Part shown: piece after piece, positions 50,329 to 58,769 of the stretch
Numbering within the stretch: position 1 is the stretch's first letter
How the letters are laid out: every line of letters begins with the position of its first letter
DNA from: Nonomuraea fuscirosea
Lineage (GTDB): Bacteria; Actinomycetota; Actinomycetes; Streptosporangiales; Streptosporangiaceae
NCBI RefSeq assembly: GCF_003001935.1
Contig: NZ_PVNG01000003.1
Coordinates: 496,001 to 560,000, forward strand
DNA length: 64,000 nucleotides
Direction of reading: 5' to 3'
Translations under genes and position numbers: made by a program
Notes under the pieces: model-generated
Databases searched by the model: none
What the model was told of the DNA's origin: nothing
Seen by the model: only the letters and a program-made list of their open reading frames with translations

Positions 50329-50784
50329 TCAAGCGATGCGGCTGCGTACGGCCGCCCGGTCGATCCCGAGCTGGTCGATGACCTGCGCGGCCGGGTCGGG
50401 CTGTTTGCGCTCCAGCAGCCCGAGCATCAGGTGGCGCGGCGCCTGCGCGTCTCGCGTCTTCATCGTGGTGGCCTTGATGGCCTCGTTGAGCACGGCGCGG
50501 GCGCTCGACGTGAGCGCCGTGCCGGGGACGCGCGGATGCTTGCGCGGCCGCTCGGGCAGGTCGCCCACCTCCAGGCCGAGCATGCGCAGCGAGGCCCGGT
50601 CGAGCTCGACGAGCGCCGCACGGCCGGCGGCCAGGTCCACGCCCAGCGTGCGGGCGGACTCCTCGTGGTGGAGCAGGCCGAGCAGCAGGTGCTCGGTGCC
50701 CATCCGGCGGTCGCCGCGCAGCTGGGCCTCCTCCAGCGCGCCCTTGATGATCACCGACACGGGGCTCTTCTGCTTGCCGAACAT
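50329..50784 (-). CDS. Clp N-domain protein (ClpC-N repeat, no ATPase)
   Basis: 151 residues from the ATG at 50784, chosen because GAGGGG is 6 bases before it; the ATG at 50790 touches that site. It holds a double Clp_N repeat: SVIIKGALEEAQLRGDRRMGTEHLLLGLLHHEES and TSSARAVLNEAIKATTMKTRDAQAPRHLMLGLLERK. No AAA+ domain follows, so it may bind Clp substrates or adaptors, or antibiotics that bind the ClpC1 N-domain. It follows an HTH gene by 10 bases. Confidence 0.9.
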   Translation of the reverse strand: MFGKQKSPVSVIIKGALEEAQLRGDRRMGTEHLLLGLLHHEESARTLGVDLAAGRAALVELDRASLRMLGLEVGDLPERPRKHPRVPGTALTSSARAVLNEAIKATTMKTRDAQAPRHLMLGLLERKQPDPAAQVIDQLGIDRAAVRSRIA

Positions 50785-50794
50785 CGTCATCCCC

Positions 50795-50998
50795 TCACTT
50801 CCCGTATTTGGCGTGCACCGACTGCCGTGACATGCCGAGCGCGTCGCCGATCTGCTCCCAGGTCCAGCCCTGCTCCCTGGCCACGGCCACGGAGACGGCC
50901 TCGACCTGCTCGGCCAGCCGGTGCAGCGCCCCGACCGCACGCAGGCCCATCGCCGGGTCGTTGGCCCTGATCCGCTCGGACAGCTCTGTTACGTCCAC
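50795..50998 (-). CDS. Small helix-turn-helix protein (67 aa)
   Basis: Starts GTG 50998. The C-terminal half is an HTH: AVAREQGWTWEQIGDALGMSRQSVHAKYGK. The N-terminal half is a helix with LRAVGALHRLAEQVEAV. The mRNA seems leaderless: TAGCCT (-10) ends 7 bases before GTG and TTGACA (-35) is 18 bases further on the minus strand. It probably binds the 18-bp inverted repeat there and controls itself, the Clp_N gene and the divergent monooxygenase. HTH plus Clp_N pairs are widespread in actinomycetes. Confidence 0.9.
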   Translation of the reverse strand: MDVTELSERIRANDPAMGLRAVGALHRLAEQVEAVSVAVAREQGWTWEQIGDALGMSRQSVHAKYGK

Positions 50999-51001
50999 GG
51001 T

Positions 51002-51047
51002 TGTCAGGCTAGATTGACACGTCGGATTTTGTCAATCTAGCCTGACA
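51002..51047. promoter_or_regulatory. 18-bp perfect inverted repeat with mirrored leaderless promoters
   Basis: TGTCAGGCTAGATTGACA and its exact complement TGTCAATCTAGCCTGACA flank a 10-base spacer. Each arm carries one gene's -35 and the other's -10: forward TTGACA 51014-51019, 18 bases, TAGCCT 51038-51043, 7 bases, ATG; reverse is the mirror image, ending 7 bases before GTG. So one operator would cover both promoters. Confidence 0.88.
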
Positions 51048-51050
51048 GGC

Positions 51051-52487
51051 ATGGAAGATGTGCTGATCGTGGGGGCGGGCCCGGTGGGGCTGATGCTCGC
51101 GTGCGAGCTGAGCCTGGCCGGAGCCCGCCCGATCGTGCTGGACAAGAGGGCCGAGGCGAGCGAACTGCCCAAGGCCAACGGGCTGGGCGGGCAGATCGTC
51201 GACGTGCTCGACCACAGAGGGCTGCTCGATCGCTTCAGCGCGGGCAGCCCGTTCTCGGGCCGGGCCCCCGGGTTCCCGTTCGGGGCGGTGCCGCTGCGGT
51301 TCGACGGGATCGACGACGTCCCGCTGCGGCTGCTGCTGATCCAGCAGCCCCGGCTGGAGCGGCTGCTGGCCGAGCGGGCGCGCGAGCTCGGCGTCGAGAT
51401 CAGAAGAGGGTCCGAGGTCCGCGACTTCGCCCAGGACGAGGAGGGGGTGACGCTCGACACCGGGGACGGTCCGATCAGGGCCCGGTACGTGGTCGGCTGC
51501 GACGGGGCGCGCAGCGTCGTCCGCGAGCGGGCCGGGATCGCCTTCCCCGGCACCACCGAGGCTGAAGGGCTGCTGTTCGGCCACTTCAAGGCCGACATCA
51601 AGGTCTTCGAGTCGCTGGAGGGCGAGGGCCTCGAACCGGGCTGGAACCGCCGGCCGAACGGGCGCGTGCTGCTCACCTCGCTGCAGGACGGCGTGCTCAT
51701 CGCCGGCGTACGGGCCCCCGGCGCGTTCACCGAGGAGGAGGTGAGCCTGGCGGACTTCCGCGCGGCCGTCCGCGACGTGCTGGGCGTGGACGTGCCGCTG
51801 GGTGAGCCGATCTGGATGTCGAGTACGGTCGCGCAGGGCCGGCTGGCCGAGCGGTACCGGGCCGGCCGGGTGTTCCTGGCGGGGGACGCCGCCCACCTGT
51901 TCCCCGCGGGCGGCTCGGCGCTCAACGTCGGCATGACGGACGCGGTCAACCTCGGCTGGAAGCTGGCCGCCGTGCTGCGCGGGCGGGTGCGGGAGACGTT
52001 GCTGGACACGTACGAGCCGGAGCGCAGGGCGATCGGCGAGCGCACGCTCCTGCACAGCCGGGCGCAGTCCGCGATCGACCGGGCCGAGGGCGAGGACGGC
52101 GAGGCGCTGCGCGAGCTGCTCGGCGAGGTGTTCGCCTTCGCGGAGCCCGCCCGCCACCTCGCCATACTGCTGCACGACTCCGGCATCCAATACGGATCCA
52201 ACGGTGAGGCGGTCGTCGGGCGATTCGTGCCCGATCTGGTGCTGGAGGGCAGCGGGCGGGTGGCCGAGCTGATGCGCGCGGCCCGTCCCGTCCTGCTCGA
52301 CCTGGGCGGCGGCGCCGGCTCCGCGGCGCTGCTCGGCGACGACTGGATCGACGTGGTCAGGGCCCGCTGCGACGACCCGCCCGCCGACACGCTGCTGATC
52401 CGCCCCGACGGCTACGTGGCCTGGGCCGGGGCGGACGGGATCGAGGAGGCCGCCCGCGACTGGTTCGGCCTGGCCACCGCCCGATGA
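51051..52487 (+). CDS. FAD-dependent aromatic-ring-type monooxygenase
   Basis: 478 residues. FAD site DVLIVGAGPVGLMLACELSLAGARPIVLDKR, the NADPH/FAD DG motif RYVVGCDGARSVVRERAGI, and GRVFLAGDAAHLFPAGGSALNVGMTDAVNLGWKLAAVLRG. This is the class A group that includes PgaE-like, tetracycline- and rifampicin-inactivating monooxygenases, and a C-terminal thioredoxin-like tail is present (about 380-478). It acts on a phenolic or polyketide substrate, unknown here. It starts with no leader, three bases after the inverted repeat, and is divergent from the HTH-Clp_N pair, so expression should respond to the same signal. Drug inactivation is one possible role. Confidence 0.9.
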   Translation: MEDVLIVGAGPVGLMLACELSLAGARPIVLDKRAEASELPKANGLGGQIVDVLDHRGLLDRFSAGSPFSGRAPGFPFGAVPLRFDGIDDVPLRLLLIQQPRLERLLAERARELGVEIRRGSEVRDFAQDEEGVTLDTGDGPIRARYVVGCDGARSVVRERAGIAFPGTTEAEGLLFGHFKADIKVFESLEGEGLEPGWNRRPNGRVLLTSLQDGVLIAGVRAPGAFTEEEVSLADFRAAVRDVLGVDVPLGEPIWMSSTVAQGRLAERYRAGRVFLAGDAAHLFPAGGSALNVGMTDAVNLGWKLAAVLRGRVRETLLDTYEPERRAIGERTLLHSRAQSAIDRAEGEDGEALRELLGEVFAFAEPARHLAILLHDSGIQYGSNGEAVVGRFVPDLVLEGSGRVAELMRAARPVLLDLGGGAGSAALLGDDWIDVVRARCDDPPADTLLIRPDGYVAWAGADGIEEAARDWFGLATAR

Positions 52488-52494
52488 CCAGGAC

Positions 52495-53142
52495 TCACAG
52501 CCAGCCGGGTTTGACCAGGCCCGACTCGTAGGCGATGACGACGAGCTGGGCCCGGTCGCGGGCGTGCAGTTTCATCATGGCCCGGCTCACGTGCGTCTTC
52601 GCCGTCGCCGGCGACATGAACAGCTTGGCCGCGATCTCGTCGTTGGTCATCCCGGTGCCGACCAGGGCCAGCACCTCACGTTCGCGGTCGGTGAGCTGGT
52701 CGAGACCGTCGGCGGCGAGCGGCTCCTTGGCGCGGGAGGCGTACTCGGCGATCAGGCGCCGGGTCACGCTGGGCGACAGCAGCGCCTCCCCGGCGGCCAC
52801 CACCCGCACCGCCTGGATCAGCTCGGCCGGCTCGGTGTCCTTGACCAGGAAGCCGCTGGCGCCGCCGCGCAGTGCCTCGAAGACGTACTCGTCCAGCTCG
52901 AACGTGGTCAGGATGATGATGTGCGGCCCCGGCGGCATCTGCCGGGTGGCGGTCAGGCCGTCGGTGCCGGGCATGCGGATGTCCATCAGCACGACGTCGG
53001 GCCGGTGCTCGCCCGCCAGCCGGACGGCCTCCGCGCCGTCGGAGGCCTCGGCCACCACGGTCATGTCCGGCTGGGCGTCGAGCAGCGCCTTGAACCCTGC
53101 CCGGACCAGCGCCTGGTCGTCCGCCAGCAGCACGTTGATCAT
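52495..53142 (-). CDS. NarL/LuxR-family response regulator
   Basis: 215 residues. Receiver domain INVLLADDQALVRAGFKALL with phosphoacceptor Asp54 (DVVLMDIRMPGTDGL), and the Lys of FLVKDTEPAEL. C-terminal LuxR HTH: LTDREREVLALVGTGMTNDEIAAKLFMSPATAKTHVSRAMMKL. It is translated from an ATG overlapping the kinase stop (ATGA), so kinase and regulator are coupled. The gene converges on the monooxygenase. Target genes are unknown. Confidence 0.95.
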   Translation of the reverse strand: MINVLLADDQALVRAGFKALLDAQPDMTVVAEASDGAEAVRLAGEHRPDVVLMDIRMPGTDGLTATRQMPPGPHIIILTTFELDEYVFEALRGGASGFLVKDTEPAELIQAVRVVAAGEALLSPSVTRRLIAEYASRAKEPLAADGLDQLTDREREVLALVGTGMTNDEIAAKLFMSPATAKTHVSRAMMKLHARDRAQLVVIAYESGLVKPGWL

Positions 53143-54260
53143 GAGGTCTCCTCGTCGGGTAGTGGCAGCCGGGCCTGGACCTGGAACCCGCCGCCGGAAG
53201 GGCCGGCGACCAGTGTGCCGCCGAGCGCGGAGGCCCGCTCGCGCATGCCGGGGATGCCGTTGCCGCTGCCCGCCTCGGCCAGGACGGCGGGGGTGGTGGC
53301 GCCCGTGTCGGAGACCTGGACGACCAGCTCCCGCTCGCCGTACTCCAGGCGCACGCCGACCTCGGAGCCGGGCGCGTACCTGGCGGCGTTGGTGAGCGAC
53401 TCCTGCACGATCCGGTACGCCGCCCGTTCCACCTGCGGCGGCAGCGGGCGGGAGCCCACGCGCTTGAGCGACACCCGCAGCCCGGAGCGCTCGATCAGCT
53501 CGTCGAGCCGGTCGAGCCCGGCGGTCGGGGAGCGCGGGGCGCCCTCGCGCAGCACGTTCAGCACCGAGCGCATCTCGCCGAGCACCTCCTTGGAGGCCGT
53601 CTTGATCGTGGCCAGCGCGGTCCTGGCCTGCTCGGGGTTGGCGTCGATGAGGTGGAGCGCGGTGGAGGCCTGCACGTGGATCAGCGAGATGTTGTGCGCG
53701 AGCACGTCGTGCAGCTCCTGGGCCATGGTCAGACGCTCCTCGCTGGCCTGCCGCCTGGCCTCCTCCTCGGCGATCCGCTCCTGCTCCATGCGCCGTTCGC
53801 GGACGATCCTGACCAGCTCGCCGACCACCATCAGCAGCATGATCGCGGTCAGCACCCACACGCTGTGGAAGAGGTCGGGGCGGCCGAGGAGCCAGGCGTA
53901 GGACAGGAAGGACAGCAGCGTCATCAGCGCCATGAACCAGGCCATCCACCGTTTGCCCCGGGTGACCAGCAGGAACAGCATGACCGCCGGGCTGATGAAG
54001 CTGGGGCCGTAGGCGTACCCGCCGATCAGGAACAGGTCGCACGCGGCGAGCGCGGCGGCGGTGGTGAGCAGCGGGAAACGGCGGTGGACGAGGAGCGCGA
54101 GCGGGCCGACCAGCAGCAGGAGATGCGGGTAGGGGCCTACGAGCGGCTCACGGAACGAGCGCTGCCCATAGCTGGCGCCCCTGCCGATGACCATCTGGGC
54201 GACCGCCACGATCAGGGCGAGATAGGGATCGAAACCGTACTTCCTGCGCACCTCACCCAC
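53139..54260 (-). CDS. NarL-type sensor histidine kinase (HisKA_3)
   Basis: 373 residues from GTG 54260. Five or so N-terminal helices (about 12-150) with no large outer domain, a short coiled coil (RIVRERRMEQERIAEEEARRQA), the HisKA_3 dimer helix with phospho-His in LTMAQELHDVLAHNISLIHVQAS, and the HATPase with ESLTNAARYAPG and GNGIPGMRERASALGG. It would sense a membrane or intracellular signal and phosphorylate the regulator encoded next. It is divergent from the gamma-glutamyltransferase gene. Confidence 0.94.
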   Translation of the reverse strand: MGEVRRKYGFDPYLALIVAVAQMVIGRGASYGQRSFREPLVGPYPHLLLLVGPLALLVHRRFPLLTTAAALAACDLFLIGGYAYGPSFISPAVMLFLLVTRGKRWMAWFMALMTLLSFLSYAWLLGRPDLFHSVWVLTAIMLLMVVGELVRIVRERRMEQERIAEEEARRQASEERLTMAQELHDVLAHNISLIHVQASTALHLIDANPEQARTALATIKTASKEVLGEMRSVLNVLREGAPRSPTAGLDRLDELIERSGLRVSLKRVGSRPLPPQVERAAYRIVQESLTNAARYAPGSEVGVRLEYGERELVVQVSDTGATTPAVLAEAGSGNGIPGMRERASALGGTLVAGPSGGGFQVQARLPLPDEETS

Positions 54261-54346
54261 GCTAGATCACCCCTCCGACCAGCGCATCACCCCTGCGTGT
54301 GAGGGGGCCCTACCACTATGGGGGTATGTGGTCCAAGGTGAGAATC

Positions 54347-56092
54347 ATGCGCCGTGTGCTCATTCCCGCAGCAGCAGTCCTCATCTCGCTCGTGCCCGCG
54401 CAGGTCGCGCTGGCCGGGCCGCCCCATCATCAGCCGCCGCCCCAGAAGGTCCCCGTCGCAGAGGGGTACGGCGGAGCGGTCGCCACGGTCGACCTCGACG
54501 CCAGCAAGGCCGCCATCTCCGTGCTCAGGAAGGGCGGCAACGCCATGGACGCCGCCGTCGCCGCCGGCGCGGTGCTCGGCGTCACGGAGCCGTACTCGTC
54601 GGGCCTGGCCGGCGGCGGCTTCATGGTCTACTACGACGCCAGACAGCGGAAGGTCTTCTCCATCGACGGCCGCGAGACCGCGCCGCGCGCCATGACCGCC
54701 ACCACGCTGGAGGGCATCCCCTTCGACGAGGGCGTGACCAGCGGTCTCTCGGCGGGGGTGCCGGGCACGGTCGCGAACTGGGACCTGGGCCTGCGCCGGT
54801 TCGGGACGATGTCCCTCAAGCAGGCGCTCCAGCCGGCCATCGAGGTGGCCTCCAAGGGTTTCGTGGTCGACCAGACGTTCCACGACCAGACCGCCCAGAA
54901 CGCCGACCGGTTCAAGGACATCACCTCCACGGCCAAGCTGTACCTGCCGAACGGCGCCCCGCCGCCGGTCGGGTCCGTCTTCAGGAACCCGGAGCTGGCG
55001 GCCACCTACCGCGAGCTCGGCAGGCGCGGCCCCGAATGGCTGTACGGCGGCCGGCTCGGCCAGGAGATCGTGGCCACGGTCAAGAGGCCGCCGGTCACCC
55101 CGGGCAGCACCCGTAACGTGCGCCCCGGCCTGATGGAGCTGTCCGACCTGCGCGCCTACCGGGCGCTGCTCCGCGAGCCGACCAAGATCTCCTACAAGGG
55201 CATGGACGTGTACGGCATGGCCCCGCCCTCCTCCGGCGGCTCCACGGTCGGCGAGGCGCTCAACATCCTGGAGGCCCTGCCGCAGGTGGGCCTGCACGAA
55301 TACCTGGAGGCGTCCCGGCTGGCCTTCGCCGACCGCGGCAAGTACGTCGGCGACATCCCCGGCGTGCCGCTCAAGGAGCTGCTGTCCGACGGCTTCGCCA
55401 AGGAGCGGGCCTGCCTGGTCGGCGACACGGCCATGGCCCACCCGGCCGCGCCGGGCAACCCCGACGGCCGCTACGAGCGCTGCGACCGGCCGACCGGCGA
55501 GGCGGCACCGCCCGCGCAGGAGGGCCCCGAGACCACCCACCTGGTCGTCGCCGACCGCTGGGGCAACGTGATCGCCTACAACCTGACCATCGAGTCCACC
55601 GGCGGCAACGGCATCGTGGTGCCGGGGCGCGGGGTGCTGCTCAACAACGAGCTGACCGACTTCACCTTCGGCCCGGCGCCCGGCGACCCGAACCTGCCGG
55701 CGCCCGGCAAGCGCCCGCGCTCGTCGATGGCCCCGACGCTGGTCTTCGAGCACGGCAGGCCGGTGCTGGCGGCCGGTTCGCCCGGCGGCTCCACCATCAT
55801 CACGACCGTGCTGCAGATCCTGGTCAACCGGTACGAGCTCGGGATGAGCCTGCCCGAAGCGCTGGCCGCGCCGCGCGCCACGCAGCGCAACACCGCGCAG
55901 ACCCAGGCCGAGCCGGCCTTCCTCGCCGCGCACCAGGCGGAGCTGGAGGCCAAGGGACACTCGTTCGCGCCCAACCCGGAGATCGGCGCGGCCACCGCGC
56001 TGGAGTTCCTGGGCCGGGACCGGATCCAGGCCGTGGCCGAGCCGACCAGGCGCGGCGGCGGCAGCGCGCTGGTGGTCTCTTCTAGAAGATGA
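54347..56092 (+). CDS. ggt: Gamma-glutamyltransferase (secreted)
   Basis: 581 residues from ATG 54347 (AAGGTGAG upstream); a start at 54326 would lengthen the signal. Signal peptide MRRVLIPAAAVLISLVPAQVALA. N-terminal nucleophile hydrolase fold: GGNAMDAAVAAGAVLGVTEPYSSGLAGGGFMVYYD, with SIDGRETAPRAM for the gamma-glutamyl carboxylate. The self-cleavage site and new N-terminal Thr are in GPETTHLVVADRWGN, around residue 396; then LLNNELTDF and PRSSMAPTLVFEHG. It hydrolyses or transfers the gamma-glutamyl group of glutathione-like compounds outside the cell. Mycothiol producers have no glutathione of their own, so it may scavenge. It converges with an 11-bp overlap on the monooxygenase gene. Confidence 0.95.
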   Translation: MRRVLIPAAAVLISLVPAQVALAGPPHHQPPPQKVPVAEGYGGAVATVDLDASKAAISVLRKGGNAMDAAVAAGAVLGVTEPYSSGLAGGGFMVYYDARQRKVFSIDGRETAPRAMTATTLEGIPFDEGVTSGLSAGVPGTVANWDLGLRRFGTMSLKQALQPAIEVASKGFVVDQTFHDQTAQNADRFKDITSTAKLYLPNGAPPPVGSVFRNPELAATYRELGRRGPEWLYGGRLGQEIVATVKRPPVTPGSTRNVRPGLMELSDLRAYRALLREPTKISYKGMDVYGMAPPSSGGSTVGEALNILEALPQVGLHEYLEASRLAFADRGKYVGDIPGVPLKELLSDGFAKERACLVGDTAMAHPAAPGNPDGRYERCDRPTGEAAPPAQEGPETTHLVVADRWGNVIAYNLTIESTGGNGIVVPGRGVLLNNELTDFTFGPAPGDPNLPAPGKRPRSSMAPTLVFEHGRPVLAAGSPGGSTIITTVLQILVNRYELGMSLPEALAAPRATQRNTAQTQAEPAFLAAHQAELEAKGHSFAPNPEIGAATALEFLGRDRIQAVAEPTRRGGGSALVVSSRR

Positions 56093-57536
56093 GCTCGTAG
56101 GCGCCGGGTTTCACCCTCCGCGTACGCGCCCAGTACTCGAAGGTGAAGCCCGGCCAGAGCGTCCTGTTCACGCCGTGCTCGTCCAGGTACCAGGACCGGC
56201 AGCCGCCCGCGCTCCAGACCAGCGGGTCGAGCCGGGCGCGCAGCCGGTCGTTGTAGCCGCGCTGCGCCCGCGGCCGCACGTCCAGGGCCCTGGCCCCGGT
56301 GCGGGAGAGCAGGCGCAGGCACTCGATGACGTACCTGACCTGCGACTCGATCATGAACACGACCGAGTTGTGCCCGAGGCCGGTGTTGGGGCCGAGCAGG
56401 AAGAACAGGTTGGGGAAGCCCGAGGCGGTGATGCCGTGGTAGGCCTCCACGCCGCCCTTCCAGGCGTCCTGGACGCTCAGCCCGTCCCTGCCGGTGATGT
56501 GCCGGTCGGTCAGCGCGTCCACCACCTTGAAGCCGGTGCCGTAGACGATCGCGTCGGCCTCGTGCTCCACCCCGGCGGCGTCCACGATCGAACGCTCCCG
56601 GATCTCGGTGATCGCGTCGGTGACCAGCGAGACGTTCGGCCTGGTCAGGGCCGGATAGTAGTCGCTGGAGATGAGGATGCGCTTGCAGCCGATCACGTAG
56701 TCCGGGGTGAGGGCGCGGCGCAGGACGGGGTCGGGCACCTGGGCTTCGAGGTGTCGCAGGGCGAGGCGTTCGTGGCCCTTCATCAGGCGCGGGTCCACCG
56801 CGAAGCCCAGCGCCCGGCTCTCCAGGGCCCAGTAGATGCCGCCGCGCAGGGTCCTCGCCGCGCCGGGCAGGCGCAGGAGCCGGCGGGCGGCGGGGGAGAA
56901 GGCGAAGTCGGGCTTGGGGTGGACCCAGGGAGGGGTGCGCTGGAAGACGGTCAGGTGGCGGGCGTCGGGGGCGAGCCGCGGGACGAACTGGACGGCGGAG
57001 GCGCCGGTGCCGATGACGGCGACGCGCTTGCCGGTCAGGTCGGCGGAGTGGTCCCATTCGGCGGAGTGGAAGGCGGGGCCGGTGAAGGACTCCCGCCCCA
57101 CAATTTCCGGAAATTTCGGGATATGGAGGGCGCCTATACCGGAGACGACCGCGTTGGTACGCAGGACCTCGCCGTCCTGCGTGGTGACCGTCCAGTCGCG
57201 GCGGCCGTCGTGGTACTCCAGCGCGACGACGTCCTTGCCGTACCGGAGATGCGGGGTGATGCCGTACTTGGCCGCGCAGGCGCGCAGGTAGTCCTGGATC
57301 TCCTCGCGCGGCGCGAACATCCGCGACCAGTCCGGATTCAGCTCGTACGAGTAGGAGTACATGTGCGAGGGCACGTCGCACGCGCAGCCCGGATAGGTGT
57401 TGTCCCGCCAGGTGCCGCCCAGTTCGCCGGCCTTCTCCAGGATGACGAAGTCGTGGTAGCCGGCCTCCTTGAGCTTGACGGCCATGCAGATGCCGGCGAA
57501 GCCGGAGCCGACGATCACCAGTCCTGGCTCGCCCAC
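56082..57536 (-). CDS. Baeyer-Villiger-type flavin monooxygenase
   Basis: 484 residues from GTG 57536 with AGGAGG upstream. FAD motif LVIVGSGFAGICMAVKLKEAG at 6-26, the Baeyer-Villiger fingerprint variant FTGPAFHSAEWDHS (F-x-G-x3-H-x3-W-D), and the NADPH motif VAVIGTGASAVQFVPRL. Also LEKAGELGGTWRDNTYPGCACDVPSHMYSYSYE. Substrates of this class include cyclic ketones and steroids; a steroid role is attractive because of the genes at 19-28 kb, but the enzyme class is broad. A perfect 6-bp inverted repeat (57562-57580) lies in its promoter. Confidence 0.92.
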   Translation of the reverse strand: MGEPGLVIVGSGFAGICMAVKLKEAGYHDFVILEKAGELGGTWRDNTYPGCACDVPSHMYSYSYELNPDWSRMFAPREEIQDYLRACAAKYGITPHLRYGKDVVALEYHDGRRDWTVTTQDGEVLRTNAVVSGIGALHIPKFPEIVGRESFTGPAFHSAEWDHSADLTGKRVAVIGTGASAVQFVPRLAPDARHLTVFQRTPPWVHPKPDFAFSPAARRLLRLPGAARTLRGGIYWALESRALGFAVDPRLMKGHERLALRHLEAQVPDPVLRRALTPDYVIGCKRILISSDYYPALTRPNVSLVTDAITEIRERSIVDAAGVEHEADAIVYGTGFKVVDALTDRHITGRDGLSVQDAWKGGVEAYHGITASGFPNLFFLLGPNTGLGHNSVVFMIESQVRYVIECLRLLSRTGARALDVRPRAQRGYNDRLRARLDPLVWSAGGCRSWYLDEHGVNRTLWPGFTFEYWARTRRVKPGAYELIF

Positions 57537-57561
57537 GGGTCCTCCTGAAGGTCGCGCGCTT

Positions 57562-57580
57562 ATTGGACGCTGGATCCAAT
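57562..57580. promoter_or_regulatory. Inverted repeat before the Baeyer-Villiger monooxygenase gene
   Basis: ATTGGA-CGCTGGA-TCCAAT lies 26-44 bases before the GTG start. The arms are perfect 6-mers and the whole is typical of a TetR operator. It does not match the KstR consensus. Confidence 0.5.
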
Positions 57581-57660
57581 GTAAGAAGCGCTGCCCGGCG
57601 CGGTCCAGAGTGATCCCGCTCACGCCCCCTGTTCTTCCCGCGCCACGCCCGGGAACGACG

Positions 57661-57687
57661 AAAACCCGCCACGGCTCCGCGGCGGGT
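57661..57687 (-). terminator. Probable intrinsic terminator after the 57-aa membrane protein gene
   Basis: On the minus strand ACCCGCC (57681-57687) pairs with GGCGGGT (57664-57670) around a 10-base loop and is followed by a short TTTT. The stem is strong but the T-run is short. Confidence 0.6.
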
Positions 57688-57702
57688 GATGCTGTCGGCT
57701 GA

Positions 57703-57876
57703 CTACTGGAGCAGCAGGAAGGCGGCTACGCCGACGATCACGACCGCGGCGACGACCACGATGATGGGGATGAGGGGCGACTTCTTGGGCTTGGCAACGG
57801 CCTCCTGCTCGCGCGCGTTCGCGAACGCGCGGAAGGCCTGGGTGTTGCCCGCCGGGTCAATATGCTGGTCAGACAT
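57703..57876 (-). CDS. 57-aa single-pass membrane protein
   Basis: ATG 57876 to TAG 57703. The protein starts MSDQHIDPAGNTQAFRAFAN, has a basic patch (KPKKSP) and then one helix to the C-terminus (LIPIIVVVAAVVIVGVAAFLLLQ), so it is likely tail-anchored with the N-terminus inside. The GC-skewed codon use and the terminator directly downstream support a real gene. No clear Shine-Dalgarno site is seen. Function unknown; it is divergent from SURF1. Confidence 0.75.
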   Translation of the reverse strand: MSDQHIDPAGNTQAFRAFANAREQEAVAKPKKSPLIPIIVVVAAVVIVGVAAFLLLQ

Positions 57877-57981
57877 GGGCAGCAGCCTAGCGTGCTCGCC
57901 TGTTCCGTTTGTGCCTTTTAGTGTGATCCGTAGGTATGGGCTGATTAGCAGACCGCCCCACCCGGCGGATACTTTGAAGGC

Positions 57982-58767
57982 ATGCTGAGGACCCTGCTCT
58001 CACCCCGCATCCTGGGGCTGCACCTGCTCACGATCGGGGTCCTCATCGCCTTCATCCTGCTCGGCCGCTGGCAGCTCGGAGTCTTCCAAGATTCGGGAAA
58101 GCCTCATGCGGCCACCGATCCCGCGCCCGTCACGGTCGCGACGCTCGCCGGGGTCGGCACCCAGATGGACGGCGAGGCGGTCGGCCGCAGGGTCACCGCA
58201 CAGGGCGTCTACGAGGCCGGCCGGCAGCTTCTGGTCGCCGACAGGAAGCCCGACGTCGACGCCCCCGGCGGCAACGTCTCGCGCGACGAGGGTTACTGGG
58301 TGCTCACACCGCTGCGGCTCGACGACGGCACGCTCATGCCGGTCGTCCGCGGCTGGACGGCCAAGCCCGACGACCCGGCCGTGGCCGTGGTGCCGCAGGG
58401 GAAGGTCGCGGTGACCGGGCGGCTGCGGCCGCAGCAGGGCACCGACAGCGTGCAGCGGCGCTCGGAGGGCCTGCCCGCCGGCCAGGTGCAGACCGTGTCC
58501 ACGGGCGAGCTGGTCAACCTGTGGAGCGGGCAGCGGGTGCGCACCGGCTATGTGGTGGCGCAGCCGGCCTCGGGCTCGCTGGCGCCGGTCCAGGTGAACC
58601 CGCCGGTGGTCGGAGGCACGTTCACCTGGCGTAACCTGGCATATGCCGCCAACTGGTGGATCTTCGCTGGATTCGCCGTCTTCATGTGGTTCCACTTCGT
58701 CCGCGACGCCGTACGAGCGGATCGGGACCGCGGCAAGTCGTCCCCTGAGATGGTTCTGGAAGGTTAA
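57982..58767 (+). CDS. SURF1-family cytochrome oxidase assembly protein
   Basis: 261 residues. Helix 1 (LGLHLLTIGVLIAFILLGRWQLGVF) and helix 2 (WRNLAYAANWWIFAGFAVFMWFHFV) flank an outer beta domain, the SURF1 plan. LGRWQL and the NLAYAANWW region with its TxRNLxYAxxWW pattern are the two family landmarks. SURF1 helps build heme a3-copper in cytochrome c oxidase. GAAGG lies before the ATG. It is followed after two bases by a DUF3817 gene. Confidence 0.93.
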   Translation: MLRTLLSPRILGLHLLTIGVLIAFILLGRWQLGVFQDSGKPHAATDPAPVTVATLAGVGTQMDGEAVGRRVTAQGVYEAGRQLLVADRKPDVDAPGGNVSRDEGYWVLTPLRLDDGTLMPVVRGWTAKPDDPAVAVVPQGKVAVTGRLRPQQGTDSVQRRSEGLPAGQVQTVSTGELVNLWSGQRVRTGYVVAQPASGSLAPVQVNPPVVGGTFTWRNLAYAANWWIFAGFAVFMWFHFVRDAVRADRDRGKSSPEMVLEG

Positions 58768-58769
58768 CG

